Below, piece by piece: positions 1 to 9,183 of a stretch of 64,000 nt of DNA (position 1 is its first letter; every line of letters begins with the position of its first letter). The position numbers were made by a program, and so were the translations under genes. The notes beneath the pieces are model-generated. The model was not told the origin of the DNA and did not search any database. It worked only from the letters and a program-made list of their open reading frames with translations. Origin of the DNA: Ktedonobacteria bacterium brp13 (GTDB lineage Bacteria > Chloroflexota > Ktedonobacteria > Ktedonobacterales > Ktedonobacteraceae); the NCBI GenBank assembly GCA_015099395.1, contig AP024096.1, positions 1,054,001-1,118,000 on the forward strand. The letters run 5' to 3'.

Positions 1-399
1 GTGTCTACTTCGGCATTTTGCGTTCTGTCTTCCTTCCTTCTCTTCTGCCCTTCTCCCTCCTTTTGCTAAATACAACTCAAAAAAGTGAACGTTGCGTAAC
101 TGCATTTTCTCCTAATAGGTCGAAAGATAGAGGGTAAGAAAGTATAAATAGGGTATACCAATGAGACCATATACTATATAATATACAATACACGGAATAT
201 GCGCAAAAATCAATCCTTTCAAGAAGATCACGATATGCATGGTGCGAGCGGATTGGGAGAATAGAGATACATAAATTAATTTTAAACCTCTAAATGACAT
301 TTGTCAGATAACTTCAGGGTCTTTTTATTGGATCTGGCATAGATTTGTCATAACCTTGTCACAACATTGCACAGAGAGTGCAGGGATATGCGTTCTCTT
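1..399. other. Left-edge non-coding stretch
   Basis: AT-rich sequence lying downstream of the minus-strand glycosyltransferase gene. It contains only a short, composition-driven open frame (112-300, minus) with no ribosome binding site that I can see. No gene, RNA or repeat was recognised. Confidence 0.5.
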
Positions 400-1314
400 T
401 TATTTGGTGGTCTCTACTCGCTGCCAGATCTCTTGATGGGAGCGATGTTTGATATGGACTTCAAGCCAGACACAGAGCCAGAGATGGATGCGTGCCGCAA
501 GGAGACAATAGGTCCACCATTGTTCTTGACGTGATCTGGCATAACTGAGTGCTGAGCCAAGACCATTGATAGCCTCTCTCTTAAAAGAGCGCATGTGTTC
601 TGGAGGGCGTACATAGCTTTGATGTGAGGTCTGCAGGGGTATGGGGTTAGCTGCGGCTCCTGTGCTACTGCGTACTTTTTGGAGCAGCCAGTCGTGGTAG
701 GTGGTGGGATAGCGGACTGCGACAAGCGCCTCGGGTGCATATGCAATGGTATATCCCTGTTGCCAGACAAGCTGTGAGATGTAGGTATCATCGGCCAGGA
801 TCTCAGCAGGTAGCGGTGCCAGCAATACGCTCCTCACCGCATAGAGGTAGCCTGAACAGTCCATGTAGCGATGACGTTGTCCATTGCTCATACGTAGATA
901 GTGAGCGCCTGCGTCGGTGAGCAGATGCGACCAGTAACCGAGCATTGCTGAGCGTGAACTGGCAGAGATCGGGCGACCCGTTACCGCTCCACAGTGAGGG
1001 TCTTCAAATGGCTTGAGAAGTGCACTGATAGCCTCTTCCTGTACCACTACATCGCCATCAGAAAAGATGCAGATGCGTCCCTGAGCTTTAGCAAGTGCGA
1101 TATTAAGTGCCGCCGGTTTGCCCTCGCCCTTATCCGTGAGGTGTTGGACCTGTGGGTAGCATTCGGTAAAGATGCGAATGACGCGGTTTGTCTCCTGGTC
1201 TGGGCAGACAACCAGGATCTCAAATTCTTCAGGCCATGGTTGCTCGATGAGTGCCTTTATAGCGGTACCGATGGTGCGTGGCTCTTGATATGCCGTAAGA
1301 ATGCAACTGATCAT
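400..1314 (-). CDS. Family 2 glycosyltransferase
   Basis: A 304-residue GT-A fold glycosyltransferase. It should transfer a sugar from a nucleotide donor to a glycan or lipid acceptor on the cytoplasmic side of the membrane; the substrate cannot be read from sequence. The N-terminus ISCILTAYQEP is the usual start of the fold. SDGDVVV is the metal-binding DxD-type motif, ADDTYIS matches the catalytic acidic motif, and QKVRSS sits where processive GT2 enzymes have QxxRW. I see no clear membrane helices, although the C-terminus has a hydrophobic tryptophan-rich patch. The start at 1314 is chosen because GGGGGAG lies six bases upstream; an ATG six bases earlier overlaps that site. The gene stands alone and is divergent from the response regulator. 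Confidence 0.85.
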   Translation of the reverse strand: MISCILTAYQEPRTIGTAIKALIEQPWPEEFEILVVCPDQETNRVIRIFTECYPQVQHLTDKGEGKPAALNIALAKAQGRICIFSDGDVVVQEEAISALLKPFEDPHCGAVTGRPISASSRSAMLGYWSHLLTDAGAHYLRMSNGQRHRYMDCSGYLYAVRSVLLAPLPAEILADDTYISQLVWQQGYTIAYAPEALVAVRYPTTYHDWLLQKVRSSTGAAANPIPLQTSHQSYVRPPEHMRSFKREAINGLGSALSYARSRQEQWWTYCLLAARIHLWLCVWLEVHIKHRSHQEIWQRVETTK

Positions 1315-1668
1315 GACCATCTCCCCCAATGTCTGACGATTGCTTTTCGTTACCTATATTATTTTAACGTATATAGTTGTGTATTTTGACAAATCATACT
1401 GTTCGCGATTAACTGTACTGAAGATACTTGAGTCGGTCAAGTAAATAGGACTTCCTTCCAGCTTCCACCGCTTCGATATATATTGTTCATGCTAAAGCAC
1501 AAATTCTCTATGTGAGAGTAACCAATTTGCCTGCTCAAGGTAAATGTGTTACTATGTTCTCTATGGTATTATCTCCTTATGCTTTAGCCACAGCCGAACA
1601 CATTGGGGATTATATTTACTGACTCTGGCTAACGTAAAGTATTTACATTGAAGGAGGAGGTCTTCATT
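1315..1668. other. Divergent intergenic region
   Basis: Separates the minus-strand glycosyltransferase from the plus-strand response regulator and so should hold both promoters. Sequence is AT-rich. The only element I can point to is the strong ribosome binding site AAGGAGGAGG at 1651-1660. Confidence 0.4.
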
Positions 1669-2100
1669 ATGAACATTGGTGTTCTTGATGATAATCCTGC
1701 AATTCTTTCCTTTCTCGCGAACTCGCTCAGATTAGATGGACATACAGTCTCGCTCCATATGACTGGTCCTTCGATGTTGGAGGCAATGCTGCCTGCAATG
1801 AGCTCTACCTATGTTGCCTTGCCATACGATCTTGTAATTCTAGATCTGTTGCTACCCGATCCTCTTTCGGGGATTGATGTCTTACGCGAGTTACGTAAGC
1901 ACTTTCAATCCTGGCAATTACCAGTGATTGTAATTACAGCAGTTAGTGGACCGACACTCGAACAATACCGTCGTATCTTGCCCGATGATGTTCAGCTTTT
2001 GCGCAAGCCGATTGCCCCACGTGCTTTGCGACAAGTGATTGCTCAGATAGCAGAGCAAGAGGGCATTCAGGTACAACATGTGCCTTCCAGGCCCTCTTAA
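1669..2100 (+). CDS. Single-domain response regulator
   Basis: A 143-residue stand-alone receiver (CheY-like) domain. The acidic pair is in VLDDNPAI near the N-terminus, the phosphorylatable aspartate is in LVILDLLLPD, the switch threonine is in VIVITAVS, and the conserved lysine is in LLRKPI. There is no output domain, so it acts through a protein partner such as a hybrid kinase, phosphotransfer protein or enzyme. The ATG at 1669 follows AAGGAGGAGG at 8-base spacing; an upstream in-frame TTG at 1648 lies before that site and is rejected. No histidine kinase is adjacent; the nearest is the four-PAS kinase at 4399-6711 on the opposite strand, and pairing is only a guess. Confidence 0.9.
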   Translation: MNIGVLDDNPAILSFLANSLRLDGHTVSLHMTGPSMLEAMLPAMSSTYVALPYDLVILDLLLPDPLSGIDVLRELRKHFQSWQLPVIVITAVSGPTLEQYRRILPDDVQLLRKPIAPRALRQVIAQIAEQEGIQVQHVPSRPS

Positions 2101-2138
2101 TAGGAGTCTTATGCTTTCATCTTGTGCATGCAACTCTG

Positions 2139-4160
2139 TTAAAGGTAAAGGTTAAACCAATCCAGGAAACGTTGCGTGTAGTCTAGCAGATGCTTACGCT
2201 CGGTTGGGCCATGACCTTCACGCGGGTAGATAACCAGCTCTGTGGGAATGTGTTGCTCTTGTAGTGCGCGGTAGAAGGCGTATGCCTGGTTGATCGGCAC
2301 ACAGGGATCAAGTTCACCATGAACGATTAATGTGGGGGTCTTGACTCGATCAGCGTACGTCATCGGCGAATGTTGACGATAGATAGTGGCATGTGTAAGT
2401 GGTGAAGCTGGCTCCTCGACGGTTCCCAGGAAGCGCATGTCCCAGTCCTGAATGTTCGTCTGTGCATGGAAGCTATGATAGTCGCTGATACCTGCTCCCA
2501 TAATAGCCGCTTTGAAGCGCTGTGTCTGCGTGACCGCCCAGGCCGACATAAAGCCGCCATAACTCCAACCCATGATCCCTACCCGTTCTCCATCAACAAA
2601 TTTGCGTGAGACAAGGTAGTCGACACCCTTCAGGATATCCTGTAAATCTTTGCCACCCATATCTCCGATGACGGCATCGGAGAAGGCTACGCCTCGTCCC
2701 AGGCTACCACGAATATTTGGACGTAGCACGACATAGCCTGCTTCAGCCAGCATCTGTGAGCGGTAGAAATCCCAATCGTCAACCCAGAGACTTGATGGTC
2801 CTCCGTGTATGCTGACAATCAATGGTGGGGGAGCGCCAGCGGCTGTTTGCGTGGGACGTGTGACTATAGCATCAATCTGCCAACCATCGGCACCTTCATA
2901 ACGGATATGCTCGGTGGGATGGATGTGTAGCCTCTCTTCTGCGATGGGATTGAGTCGTGAGCGTTGTTGCCAGTGGATCTGCCCCGTTGTGTCGGTTGCA
3001 TCGCTGGTACTGGTGATATCACCCAGCCAGACATCGTAGGGGTGATGTTCTGAGTGCGTAGTGACAATGCGTTGCATATCCTGGCTGGTAGAGAGGTGTG
3101 GAACATATTTATCTCCGATCAGGAAGGTGTTTTCCAGGGTCGTCTGCTGACCGGTGACCTCATCGAAGATCGCCACACATGTCGTCAGACCATCCCAGCC
3201 TGCGCTGAGGATGCGTTGCCCATCCGGGTACCATTGTAGCCACGTTGGACTCCAGGCGAGACCAGGTGTAAGGTTGCGCGTCTGGTGGTCTTTGAGCGTA
3301 TAGATGTAGATGTCACCGCCGCCGCGATCAGGATCGCTCCACTCACCCGATATATAAGCAAGCCGTTGCCCATCCTGAGACCATGTCAGTCCCCAGGCCT
3401 GTCGTGTAAGCTGGCTGATCTGGCGAATGGTGCCTCCTGTGGCAGGAACAAGACCGATCTGCCCGCGATACCAATCGGTCTCTGCTGGACCAGTAGTATA
3501 GTAAACAGCAATGGTCTGTCCGTCGGGTGACCATGCGTAGCTCCAGACAGTGAGATTTGGCGGTGTTATCGCTTGTGGCTGATCACTATCTCTGTGCACT
3601 CGCCATAGTTGACGATGCTGGCGTTGCTGACCATAGAGGACGATGGGATCTTGTGCGGACTCATCTTTTACAGAGGATAGGAATGTAATCTGCTGACCAT
3701 CTGGTGACCAGGCGATAGTGCGTGCACCAGAGGGCATCGTGCAGACCTGATGCTCAATGCCAGTTGCCTGCTCCATGACATAGAGCTGAAATTTGTTGTT
3801 GCCGGCTTTCGCTCGCTCATTACTCTTCTCATCTTCAATCCTTGAGCTATAGGCGAGGTAGCGTGAATCAGGAGACCAGCAGGGATCGATGTCCTGGCGT
3901 GTTCCTCGTGTGAGTGAGCGTGGTTCATCCTGTGTGTCTGCTGCGACGAACCAGAGATGTGTACGTTGTTTCTCTTGCTCTGGTAACCATTCACCAACCA
4001 GGAAGGCGATCTTCTGACCGTCTGGCGAGATGACTGGTTGTGTAGCGGAGCGTACCTGAAAAGGTGTCTCAGGCGTAATCGCATTGTCTGGTGCAGTAGA
4101 TTGCAGAGATTGTGGATGGTAGAGGGCTTTCTTCTGACGTAGTGTCTCGAACATGTTCAT
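2139..4160 (-). CDS. S9 family prolyl-oligopeptidase-like peptidase
   Basis: A 673-residue serine peptidase of the acylaminoacyl-peptidase/DPP group (S9C-like). Residues about 30-400 form a beta-propeller made of WD40-like TolB repeats, visible as repeated WSPDG and WSPDS motifs. The C-terminal alpha/beta-hydrolase domain carries the nucleophile in GWSYGGFMS, the aspartate in HGELDPCVP and the histidine in REGHGP, so the triad is complete. No signal peptide is seen, which fits a cytoplasmic enzyme that degrades short peptides. The start at 4160 or 4154 is uncertain because no strong ribosome binding site precedes either ATG. A second, distant S9 paralogue lies at 59259-61286. Confidence 0.9.
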   Translation of the reverse strand: MNMFETLRQKKALYHPQSLQSTAPDNAITPETPFQVRSATQPVISPDGQKIAFLVGEWLPEQEKQRTHLWFVAADTQDEPRSLTRGTRQDIDPCWSPDSRYLAYSSRIEDEKSNERAKAGNNKFQLYVMEQATGIEHQVCTMPSGARTIAWSPDGQQITFLSSVKDESAQDPIVLYGQQRQHRQLWRVHRDSDQPQAITPPNLTVWSYAWSPDGQTIAVYYTTGPAETDWYRGQIGLVPATGGTIRQISQLTRQAWGLTWSQDGQRLAYISGEWSDPDRGGGDIYIYTLKDHQTRNLTPGLAWSPTWLQWYPDGQRILSAGWDGLTTCVAIFDEVTGQQTTLENTFLIGDKYVPHLSTSQDMQRIVTTHSEHHPYDVWLGDITSTSDATDTTGQIHWQQRSRLNPIAEERLHIHPTEHIRYEGADGWQIDAIVTRPTQTAAGAPPPLIVSIHGGPSSLWVDDWDFYRSQMLAEAGYVVLRPNIRGSLGRGVAFSDAVIGDMGGKDLQDILKGVDYLVSRKFVDGERVGIMGWSYGGFMSAWAVTQTQRFKAAIMGAGISDYHSFHAQTNIQDWDMRFLGTVEEPASPLTHATIYRQHSPMTYADRVKTPTLIVHGELDPCVPINQAYAFYRALQEQHIPTELVIYPREGHGPTERKHLLDYTQRFLDWFNLYL

Positions 4161-4225
4161 TCAGATGCTCATTTCTAGTAGGGAAGGGCATCGTGGAAAT
4201 TTTGTCCTTCCTGACCTGTTCCCTT

Positions 4226-4248
4226 CTGAAGAGGTGTATTCTCTTCAG
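4226..4248 (-). promoter_or_regulatory. Operator-like inverted repeat upstream of the S9 peptidase
   Basis: A perfect 8-base inverted repeat, CTGAAGAG and CTCTTCAG, separated by 7 bases. On the minus strand it lies just downstream of a TATACT hexamer (4252-4257) that could be a -10 box. The placement resembles an operator overlapping the transcription start of the peptidase gene. No -35 box is convincing, so this rests on symmetry and position alone. Confidence 0.35.
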
Positions 4249-4306
4249 CATAGTATACTCGAATTGACTCTGAATAAACATGCCCGATATCGATTGCCCT
4301 TCCTCT

Positions 4307-4342
4307 CCTCTCCTTCCTCTCCTTCCTCTCCTTCCTCTCCTC
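4307..4342. repeat. 9-bp tandem repeat (CCTCTCCTT)
   Basis: Three perfect copies of CCTCTCCTT followed by a near-complete fourth, with a partial copy on the left. The complement reads as repeated AAGGAGAGG. It lies between two minus-strand genes and is likely a length-variable simple repeat. Confidence 0.8.
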
Positions 4343-4398
4343 TGCGAGCATAGGGACGACGGTCTTCTTCTATGCGTATACGCTGCTACGCTGCTGCC

Positions 4399-6711
4399 CT
4401 ATCTGTCTTCTTCATGCGGAGCCAGGGGGAGCGTGAACCAGAATGATGAGCCCTGCCCTTCGATACTCTCTACGCCGACGTGTCCTTTGTGACGTGTAAT
4501 CAGCACCTGACAGATATGCAGACCCAATCCCAGATTGACATTGCGCCTCTGGGCATCAGGGCTCTTATCACTTTGCTGCTTACCCACTTGATAATAGCGA
4601 TCCCATATATGTTTCTGCTCTTCAGTTGAAAGTCCCGGGCCGTGGTCATGTACTCCGACGAGTACCTCATTCTCTTTTAACTCGACTGTAACCGTAATCG
4701 GTTCAAAGGGATCCGAGTATTTGAGTGCATTGGTAATATAATTAGAGATAACCTGTCCAATACGATCGCTATCAACAATGACTTTGATCTCCGCCTGCTC
4801 TGGTGGCTTGAACTTAATAGTGTGATCAGTCTCGGTGTAGCGTAGATCATCGACTGTCTCCTGTACGATATCAATAATATTGCAGGGTTGCAGCGAGAGC
4901 TCAAGTTTATCAACTGCCAGCCGTGAAATATCGAGCATATCATTAATCAGGCGATTCTGTACTCGTGCCTGACGTAGCGATTGGTCGAGCAGTTTAAACT
5001 GTTTGTTGAGTAGTACTTCAACTTCAGGTGAGAGCGGGGTCGCATTCTCTATAAACCGTTGCATACGTCGTTGTGCCAGTTGAATACTTCCGTTGATAGC
5101 AGTCAATGGAGTGCGCAACTCATGACCAATGATACTCATAAAGGTCTCTTGTTGATATGCGAGTCGTTTTTGCAGTGTATTATCGATGATAAGCGTCGTA
5201 AACGTTTCTGTGTTGCGATCAAGAAGAGCACCTATAACAAGCACAGAAATACGCCTTCCATCTTTCGTATAAAGTTCTTTCTCATAGGTTCTGCTTACTT
5301 CCTTTGTATACAATTCTTCGATTTCTTGTTCACAGACTTCTATGTACTCAGGAAGTGTGATCTGACGCCAGTTTAATTGATGATGTTCCAGATCTTCCTG
5401 TGTATAGCCGATCATCTTGAGAAATGCATCGTTGGCATCCAGAATGACGCCAGCAGTATTACTGACCTGCATGCCAATGATATTTGATGCAAAGAACTGT
5501 CTGAATCTAGCCTGAGCGGAACGCAGTGCTATCTCGTTCTCTTTGTACTCCGTAACATCGCTGTAATAGATTGAGATACCGCTGATGGTAGGATAGAGAT
5601 TGACTGAAAACCACTGCTGCCATGGCTCATAGAACAGCTCATAGTGTAGCTTCTGTTGTGTGAATTGGGCGAGTTTGATCTTCTCTTCAATGACAGAACC
5701 CACCAGATTAGGGACCTGCTCCCAAAGATTGCGACCGATGAGGCTTGCACGAGGGTGATGCGTAAGTATGCTGGCCTGCTCGTTCATATAAATGACATTT
5801 CCATAGAGATCGAGATGCATGAAACCATCGGTAATGCTTTCCAGGATAGAAGAGATCTTGCGATTTGCCTCCTGGAGTTGCTCTTCAATATGATGGCGAT
5901 TTGTCATATCGATGATAAAACCGAGTAAAGCTGTTGGGAAACCGTCGTCGTCGAATATCAAGCGTCCCTGTGTCCATACCCAGTGAATATTTTGTTTTGC
6001 ATCTATCAAGCGGTATTCAAGAATATAGTCATTATGCGTGCGCAGTGTGTGTTCTACTACATCCCTTAGCTGCATTCGATCTTCGGGGTACACATGAAAA
6101 AGGAAATCTTCATAGCTGATACTTTCGCCGATAGGTAGATTCAGCAAGCTTGACAGTTCCGGACTCAGTATAATCGTCTGATCGTTTGCAATATCCCAGG
6201 TATAGGAACCGATGTCGTGTGCAACATTTACGCATTGGATTTGCTGTTGAATGGTTTGTTCTAGTTTACGCTGACTGGAGATATCTTTCGTGATCAGCAG
6301 CATGGCAGTGCGATTGCCTTGCTGATCGTGAAGCCAGGACAGGCGACAACGTACGATAATCTCTGTTCCATCGTTACGGGCCTGAAATAACTCACCCTCC
6401 CATGTCTCCTTGTCCTGGAGGAGCGTGTGTGACAAGCCATTTTCTGTAAATAGACTATTTTGTAAAAGGGTTTGTATATTCTGACCTTTTACCTCATACT
6501 CTTGCCATCCATAGAGCTGCTCCGCACTGGCATTAAGTGCGACAATATTTTGCTTTAAATCACAGAGAATGATGGCATCATAAGTTTGTGCAATAATCTG
6601 TGCATAGAGTGGATCGCCAGATGCAAGACCATCTGGAATATTTATCTTATTCTTTTGCTGCTTTTTCTGCTCTGCAAGCGTTTTATATATGCGTGATGTA
6701 TCCTGTCCCAA
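4399..6711 (-). CDS. Multi-PAS sensor histidine kinase
   Basis: A 770-residue soluble histidine kinase with no transmembrane segment. Four PAS-type sensor domains occupy roughly residues 35-150, 155-285, 290-395 and 400-520. A HisKA domain follows, with the phospho-acceptor histidine in SIIGHELRTPLTAI. The HATPase domain to the C-terminus has N box NYITNALKYS, G1 box DHGPGL and G2 box GLGLGLHICQ. Cytoplasmic PAS arrays usually sense redox, oxygen, light or small ligands, but no cofactor residue is recognisable here. The start is a TTG at 6711 with AGAGG six bases upstream. No receiver domain is fused and no response regulator is adjacent in the same direction, so the partner is probably encoded elsewhere. 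Confidence 0.93.
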   Translation of the reverse strand: MGQDTSRIYKTLAEQKKQQKNKINIPDGLASGDPLYAQIIAQTYDAIILCDLKQNIVALNASAEQLYGWQEYEVKGQNIQTLLQNSLFTENGLSHTLLQDKETWEGELFQARNDGTEIIVRCRLSWLHDQQGNRTAMLLITKDISSQRKLEQTIQQQIQCVNVAHDIGSYTWDIANDQTIILSPELSSLLNLPIGESISYEDFLFHVYPEDRMQLRDVVEHTLRTHNDYILEYRLIDAKQNIHWVWTQGRLIFDDDGFPTALLGFIIDMTNRHHIEEQLQEANRKISSILESITDGFMHLDLYGNVIYMNEQASILTHHPRASLIGRNLWEQVPNLVGSVIEEKIKLAQFTQQKLHYELFYEPWQQWFSVNLYPTISGISIYYSDVTEYKENEIALRSAQARFRQFFASNIIGMQVSNTAGVILDANDAFLKMIGYTQEDLEHHQLNWRQITLPEYIEVCEQEIEELYTKEVSRTYEKELYTKDGRRISVLVIGALLDRNTETFTTLIIDNTLQKRLAYQQETFMSIIGHELRTPLTAINGSIQLAQRRMQRFIENATPLSPEVEVLLNKQFKLLDQSLRQARVQNRLINDMLDISRLAVDKLELSLQPCNIIDIVQETVDDLRYTETDHTIKFKPPEQAEIKVIVDSDRIGQVISNYITNALKYSDPFEPITVTVELKENEVLVGVHDHGPGLSTEEQKHIWDRYYQVGKQQSDKSPDAQRRNVNLGLGLHICQVLITRHKGHVGVESIEGQGSSFWFTLPLAPHEEDR

Positions 6712-7500
6712 AGGTTACCTCTTCGTATCGTGTGCTTTTGAATGTACCTGTGTGGCGTTATTACTGACAGAGATGCTCTTCGACCTGCCAGAGTCCGTTC
6801 TCTAGGGACCCTGAGCGGTCTACATGCCTTTACTTTAATTCTCTTCTCTCAATTCAAATGTTTCCATTCTATTGACGCTGCTTGATAGAATTTGGATACT
6901 TTTTATTGTTGCAGTTACCAATGAAAAGGAGTTCATTCGCGGTGCCTGATGCATAGAGAAGGGTAATAGACCCTTCAAAAGAATAGTGCTCTGTTCTTTT
7001 GACCATATCGAAGGTAGAAATAATCAGTTTCAATGTATCTTCTGCTTTCCCTCTGCTAATGAAAGAACTACTGGTCAATTTCTAGTATATCATATGTTTA
7101 ATAAAAGTACATATATTTAAGTGTGGCATGATGTATTTATTAATTATATCATTGTTGAGCCTTGGGATGATTACTATCTTATATAATACTTTATATATTG
7201 TAAAAAGTTGATTAAAACATAATTATCACTTATTTCATTTCATATCCTTAAAGAATCAGTGCAAGGGTAATATCACTCTCTTGTTGAAAGAAGAGTTTCT
7301 GTAGGCCGGGAGTACGATGCTAGAGCCTGTGCTGTACTTTCGTACGCTTATGGTATCCTTCTTTCGGTTGATCGAGCTTGCCGTGTGAGCGTTAAGAATG
7401 CAACTTTTGGCGGGTGACAGAGAGGATGTAGGTCTCCTACACTTCTCTTTGAGATGGAATGTGTAGTTGCTAAGATCTACCACCTGGAGAGTTTGTTGTT
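6712..7500. other. Long AT-rich intergenic region
   Basis: Nearly 800 bases without a convincing gene. About 7080-7260 is extremely AT-rich. Two short minus-strand open frames (6869-7078 and 7256-7483) lack domain signatures and good ribosome binding sites. It lies upstream of the histidine kinase and of the small membrane protein, so it should hold both promoters. Confidence 0.4.
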
Positions 7501-7680
7501 ATGGCTCAATCGTCTGCTACACCACACATCAAAGCACCCCCTGCTGAAGCATACACCTCAGGTACGAATAGTGTTCACACTTTACCACTCTCTGTTGCTC
7601 TGCTTGTAACTCTGGGCTATGCGTTTTTTTTTCTGCTGGCGACGTTTATTACATATCATCAAAGTGATATATTCGATTAG
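7501..7680 (+). CDS. Small single-span membrane protein
   Basis: An unrecognised 59-residue protein. The first 27 residues are polar and rich in Ala, Pro, Ser and Thr. One hydrophobic helix follows (about residues 28-51, LPLSVALLVTLGYAFFFLLA and onward), then a short charged tail ending in QSDIFD. GGAGA lies ten bases before the ATG. The layout suits a small inner-membrane subunit or accessory peptide with a soluble N-terminus. There is no neighbour on the same strand to suggest a partner. Confidence 0.5.
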   Translation: MAQSSATPHIKAPPAEAYTSGTNSVHTLPLSVALLVTLGYAFFFLLATFITYHQSDIFD

Positions 7681-8052
7681 TTGAATGATACGAACTTTCA
7701 TTGCTATGCCTTTGTGGTATTATTGGGGTGAGGAACGCTGAGATGCTCCCTGACGTGCATTGAACATAGGTATTATCTGCCTACAGAATAGCGTTGTGAC
7801 TCCAAATCCATGAACTCTGCTAGCATAGAATGCGCGTTTCTTGTATTCAATAAATGGCAGAAAAAGCAGGCAACAAATGTGGCAGGCAGGCTATGCATGA
7901 AATAGATGGATATGCGAAGAGGCGATGCCAGACTTCTATAGCTCTACACAGCGTTTTTGTGCATTTTCAAGCAAAGCAGGGTGTAACTTGTGTTTGCTAG
8001 ATAGAATAGAAGTGTACTTGTTTTTAATAGTGCTGAAAGGTTGTGCTCTATC
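7681..8052. other. Intergenic region upstream of glucokinase
   Basis: No coding potential or repeat recognised. It presumably carries the glk promoter. GAAAGG at 8035-8040 is the likely glk ribosome binding site. Confidence 0.4.
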
Positions 8053-9078
8053 ATGTTACTGGCAGGTGATATCGGAGGGACCAAGACAAATTTAGCTTTG
8101 TATAGGTCCAAGGAGGACTTGCGCTCTCCGGTGCGTGAAGCAAAGTTTCCTAGTGCTCGCTATGCTACGTTAGCGGCTTTAGTCCACGATTTCCTTTCCC
8201 AGATAGATATTCCAGGTTTAAAGATCGAGCGTGCTGTGTTTGGTGTAGCCGGTCCGGTTGTTGCCGGTAAAGCAAAAGTCACGAATCTTCCCTGGCATAT
8301 GGAAGAAGGGCAGTTGGAGCAACTTTTGAACATCCCCTCCGTGACACTACTGAATGACCTGGTAGCGACGGCGAGTTCAATCCCTCTGCTGCGTTCTGAA
8401 GATGTCTTCACCTTGAATGAGGGTAAGACGACATTGCATGGGACCCTGGCGATTGTTGCGCCTGGTACTGGTCTGGGAGAGGCGTTACTGACCTGGGATG
8501 GTGCACATTATCGCGTGCATCCGTCAGAGGGGGGTCATGCTGATTTTGCGCCGACCGATGCATTTGAAATTGGTTTGCTTGTCCACTTGCTCAAGCAGAT
8601 GAATCACGTCAGCTATGAGCACGTATGTTCGGGCATTGGTTTCCCTAATATCTATGCTTATTTAAAATCAACGGGGACCTTTAATGAACCTGCGTGGCTG
8701 GCTGATGCGTTAGCGCAGGCAGTTGACCAGACGCCAATAATTGTGAATGCCGCGCTTGGGACAGTAGATGCTACCGATATTCCTGAAAATGAGCGTCGTC
8801 CAGCGGAACCTATCTGTGAAGCTGTCGTCAAGGAGTTTGTGAAGGTTTTAGGTGCCGAGGCTGGTAATATGGCTCTCAAGGTGTTAGCCACAGGTGGTCT
8901 CTATCTGGGTGGTGGCATCCCGCCGCGTATCTTTTCTTATATCAGGCAACCAGAATTTATGGAAGCATTTAAAGCCAAGGGTCGTTTCTCAGATTTGCTT
9001 TCCGAGATTTCGGTCCACTTGATCCTTAATAATAAAGTTGGCCTGATGGGTGCTGCATCATTCGGTTTTGAAAATTAG
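8053..9078 (+). CDS. glk: Glucokinase (Glk family)
   Basis: A 341-residue glucokinase of the bacterial Glk family rather than the ROK family. It phosphorylates glucose to glucose-6-phosphate with ATP in the cytoplasm. LAGDIGGTKTNLALY is the phosphate-1 motif. GTGLGEALL is the second phosphate loop. PSEGGHADFAPTD and CSGIGFPNIYAYL are family signatures, and a glycine-rich adenosine motif lies in the C-terminal third (LATGGLYLGGGIPP). ATG at 8053 is preferred over an in-frame TTG at 8041, which directly abuts the GAAAGG site. The gene ends at a strong terminator and converges with an aldo/keto reductase. Confidence 0.93.
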   Translation: MLLAGDIGGTKTNLALYRSKEDLRSPVREAKFPSARYATLAALVHDFLSQIDIPGLKIERAVFGVAGPVVAGKAKVTNLPWHMEEGQLEQLLNIPSVTLLNDLVATASSIPLLRSEDVFTLNEGKTTLHGTLAIVAPGTGLGEALLTWDGAHYRVHPSEGGHADFAPTDAFEIGLLVHLLKQMNHVSYEHVCSGIGFPNIYAYLKSTGTFNEPAWLADALAQAVDQTPIIVNAALGTVDATDIPENERRPAEPICEAVVKEFVKVLGAEAGNMALKVLATGGLYLGGGIPPRIFSYIRQPEFMEAFKAKGRFSDLLSEISVHLILNNKVGLMGAASFGFEN

Positions 9079-9119
9079 CGACTGTAACGGTTGCTGATCC
9101 TCGACACATTGCCCACAAG

Positions 9120-9158
9120 GGAGGGACAGACGGTTCTATGTCGTCTGTCCCTCCTTTT
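9120..9158 (+). terminator. Intrinsic terminator after glk
   Basis: A 13-base perfect stem (GGAGGGACAGACG with its complement), a 9-base loop, then TTTT. It lies between convergent glk and the aldo/keto reductase and may serve glk mainly. Confidence 0.85.
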
Positions 9159-9183
9159 CACCTGCGCTCGCTTGTGAAGCGGT

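Noticed and set aside
7256..7483. 75-codon minus-strand frame
   Set aside because: No ribosome binding site and composition unlike the other genes; lies in a low-complexity AT-rich gap.
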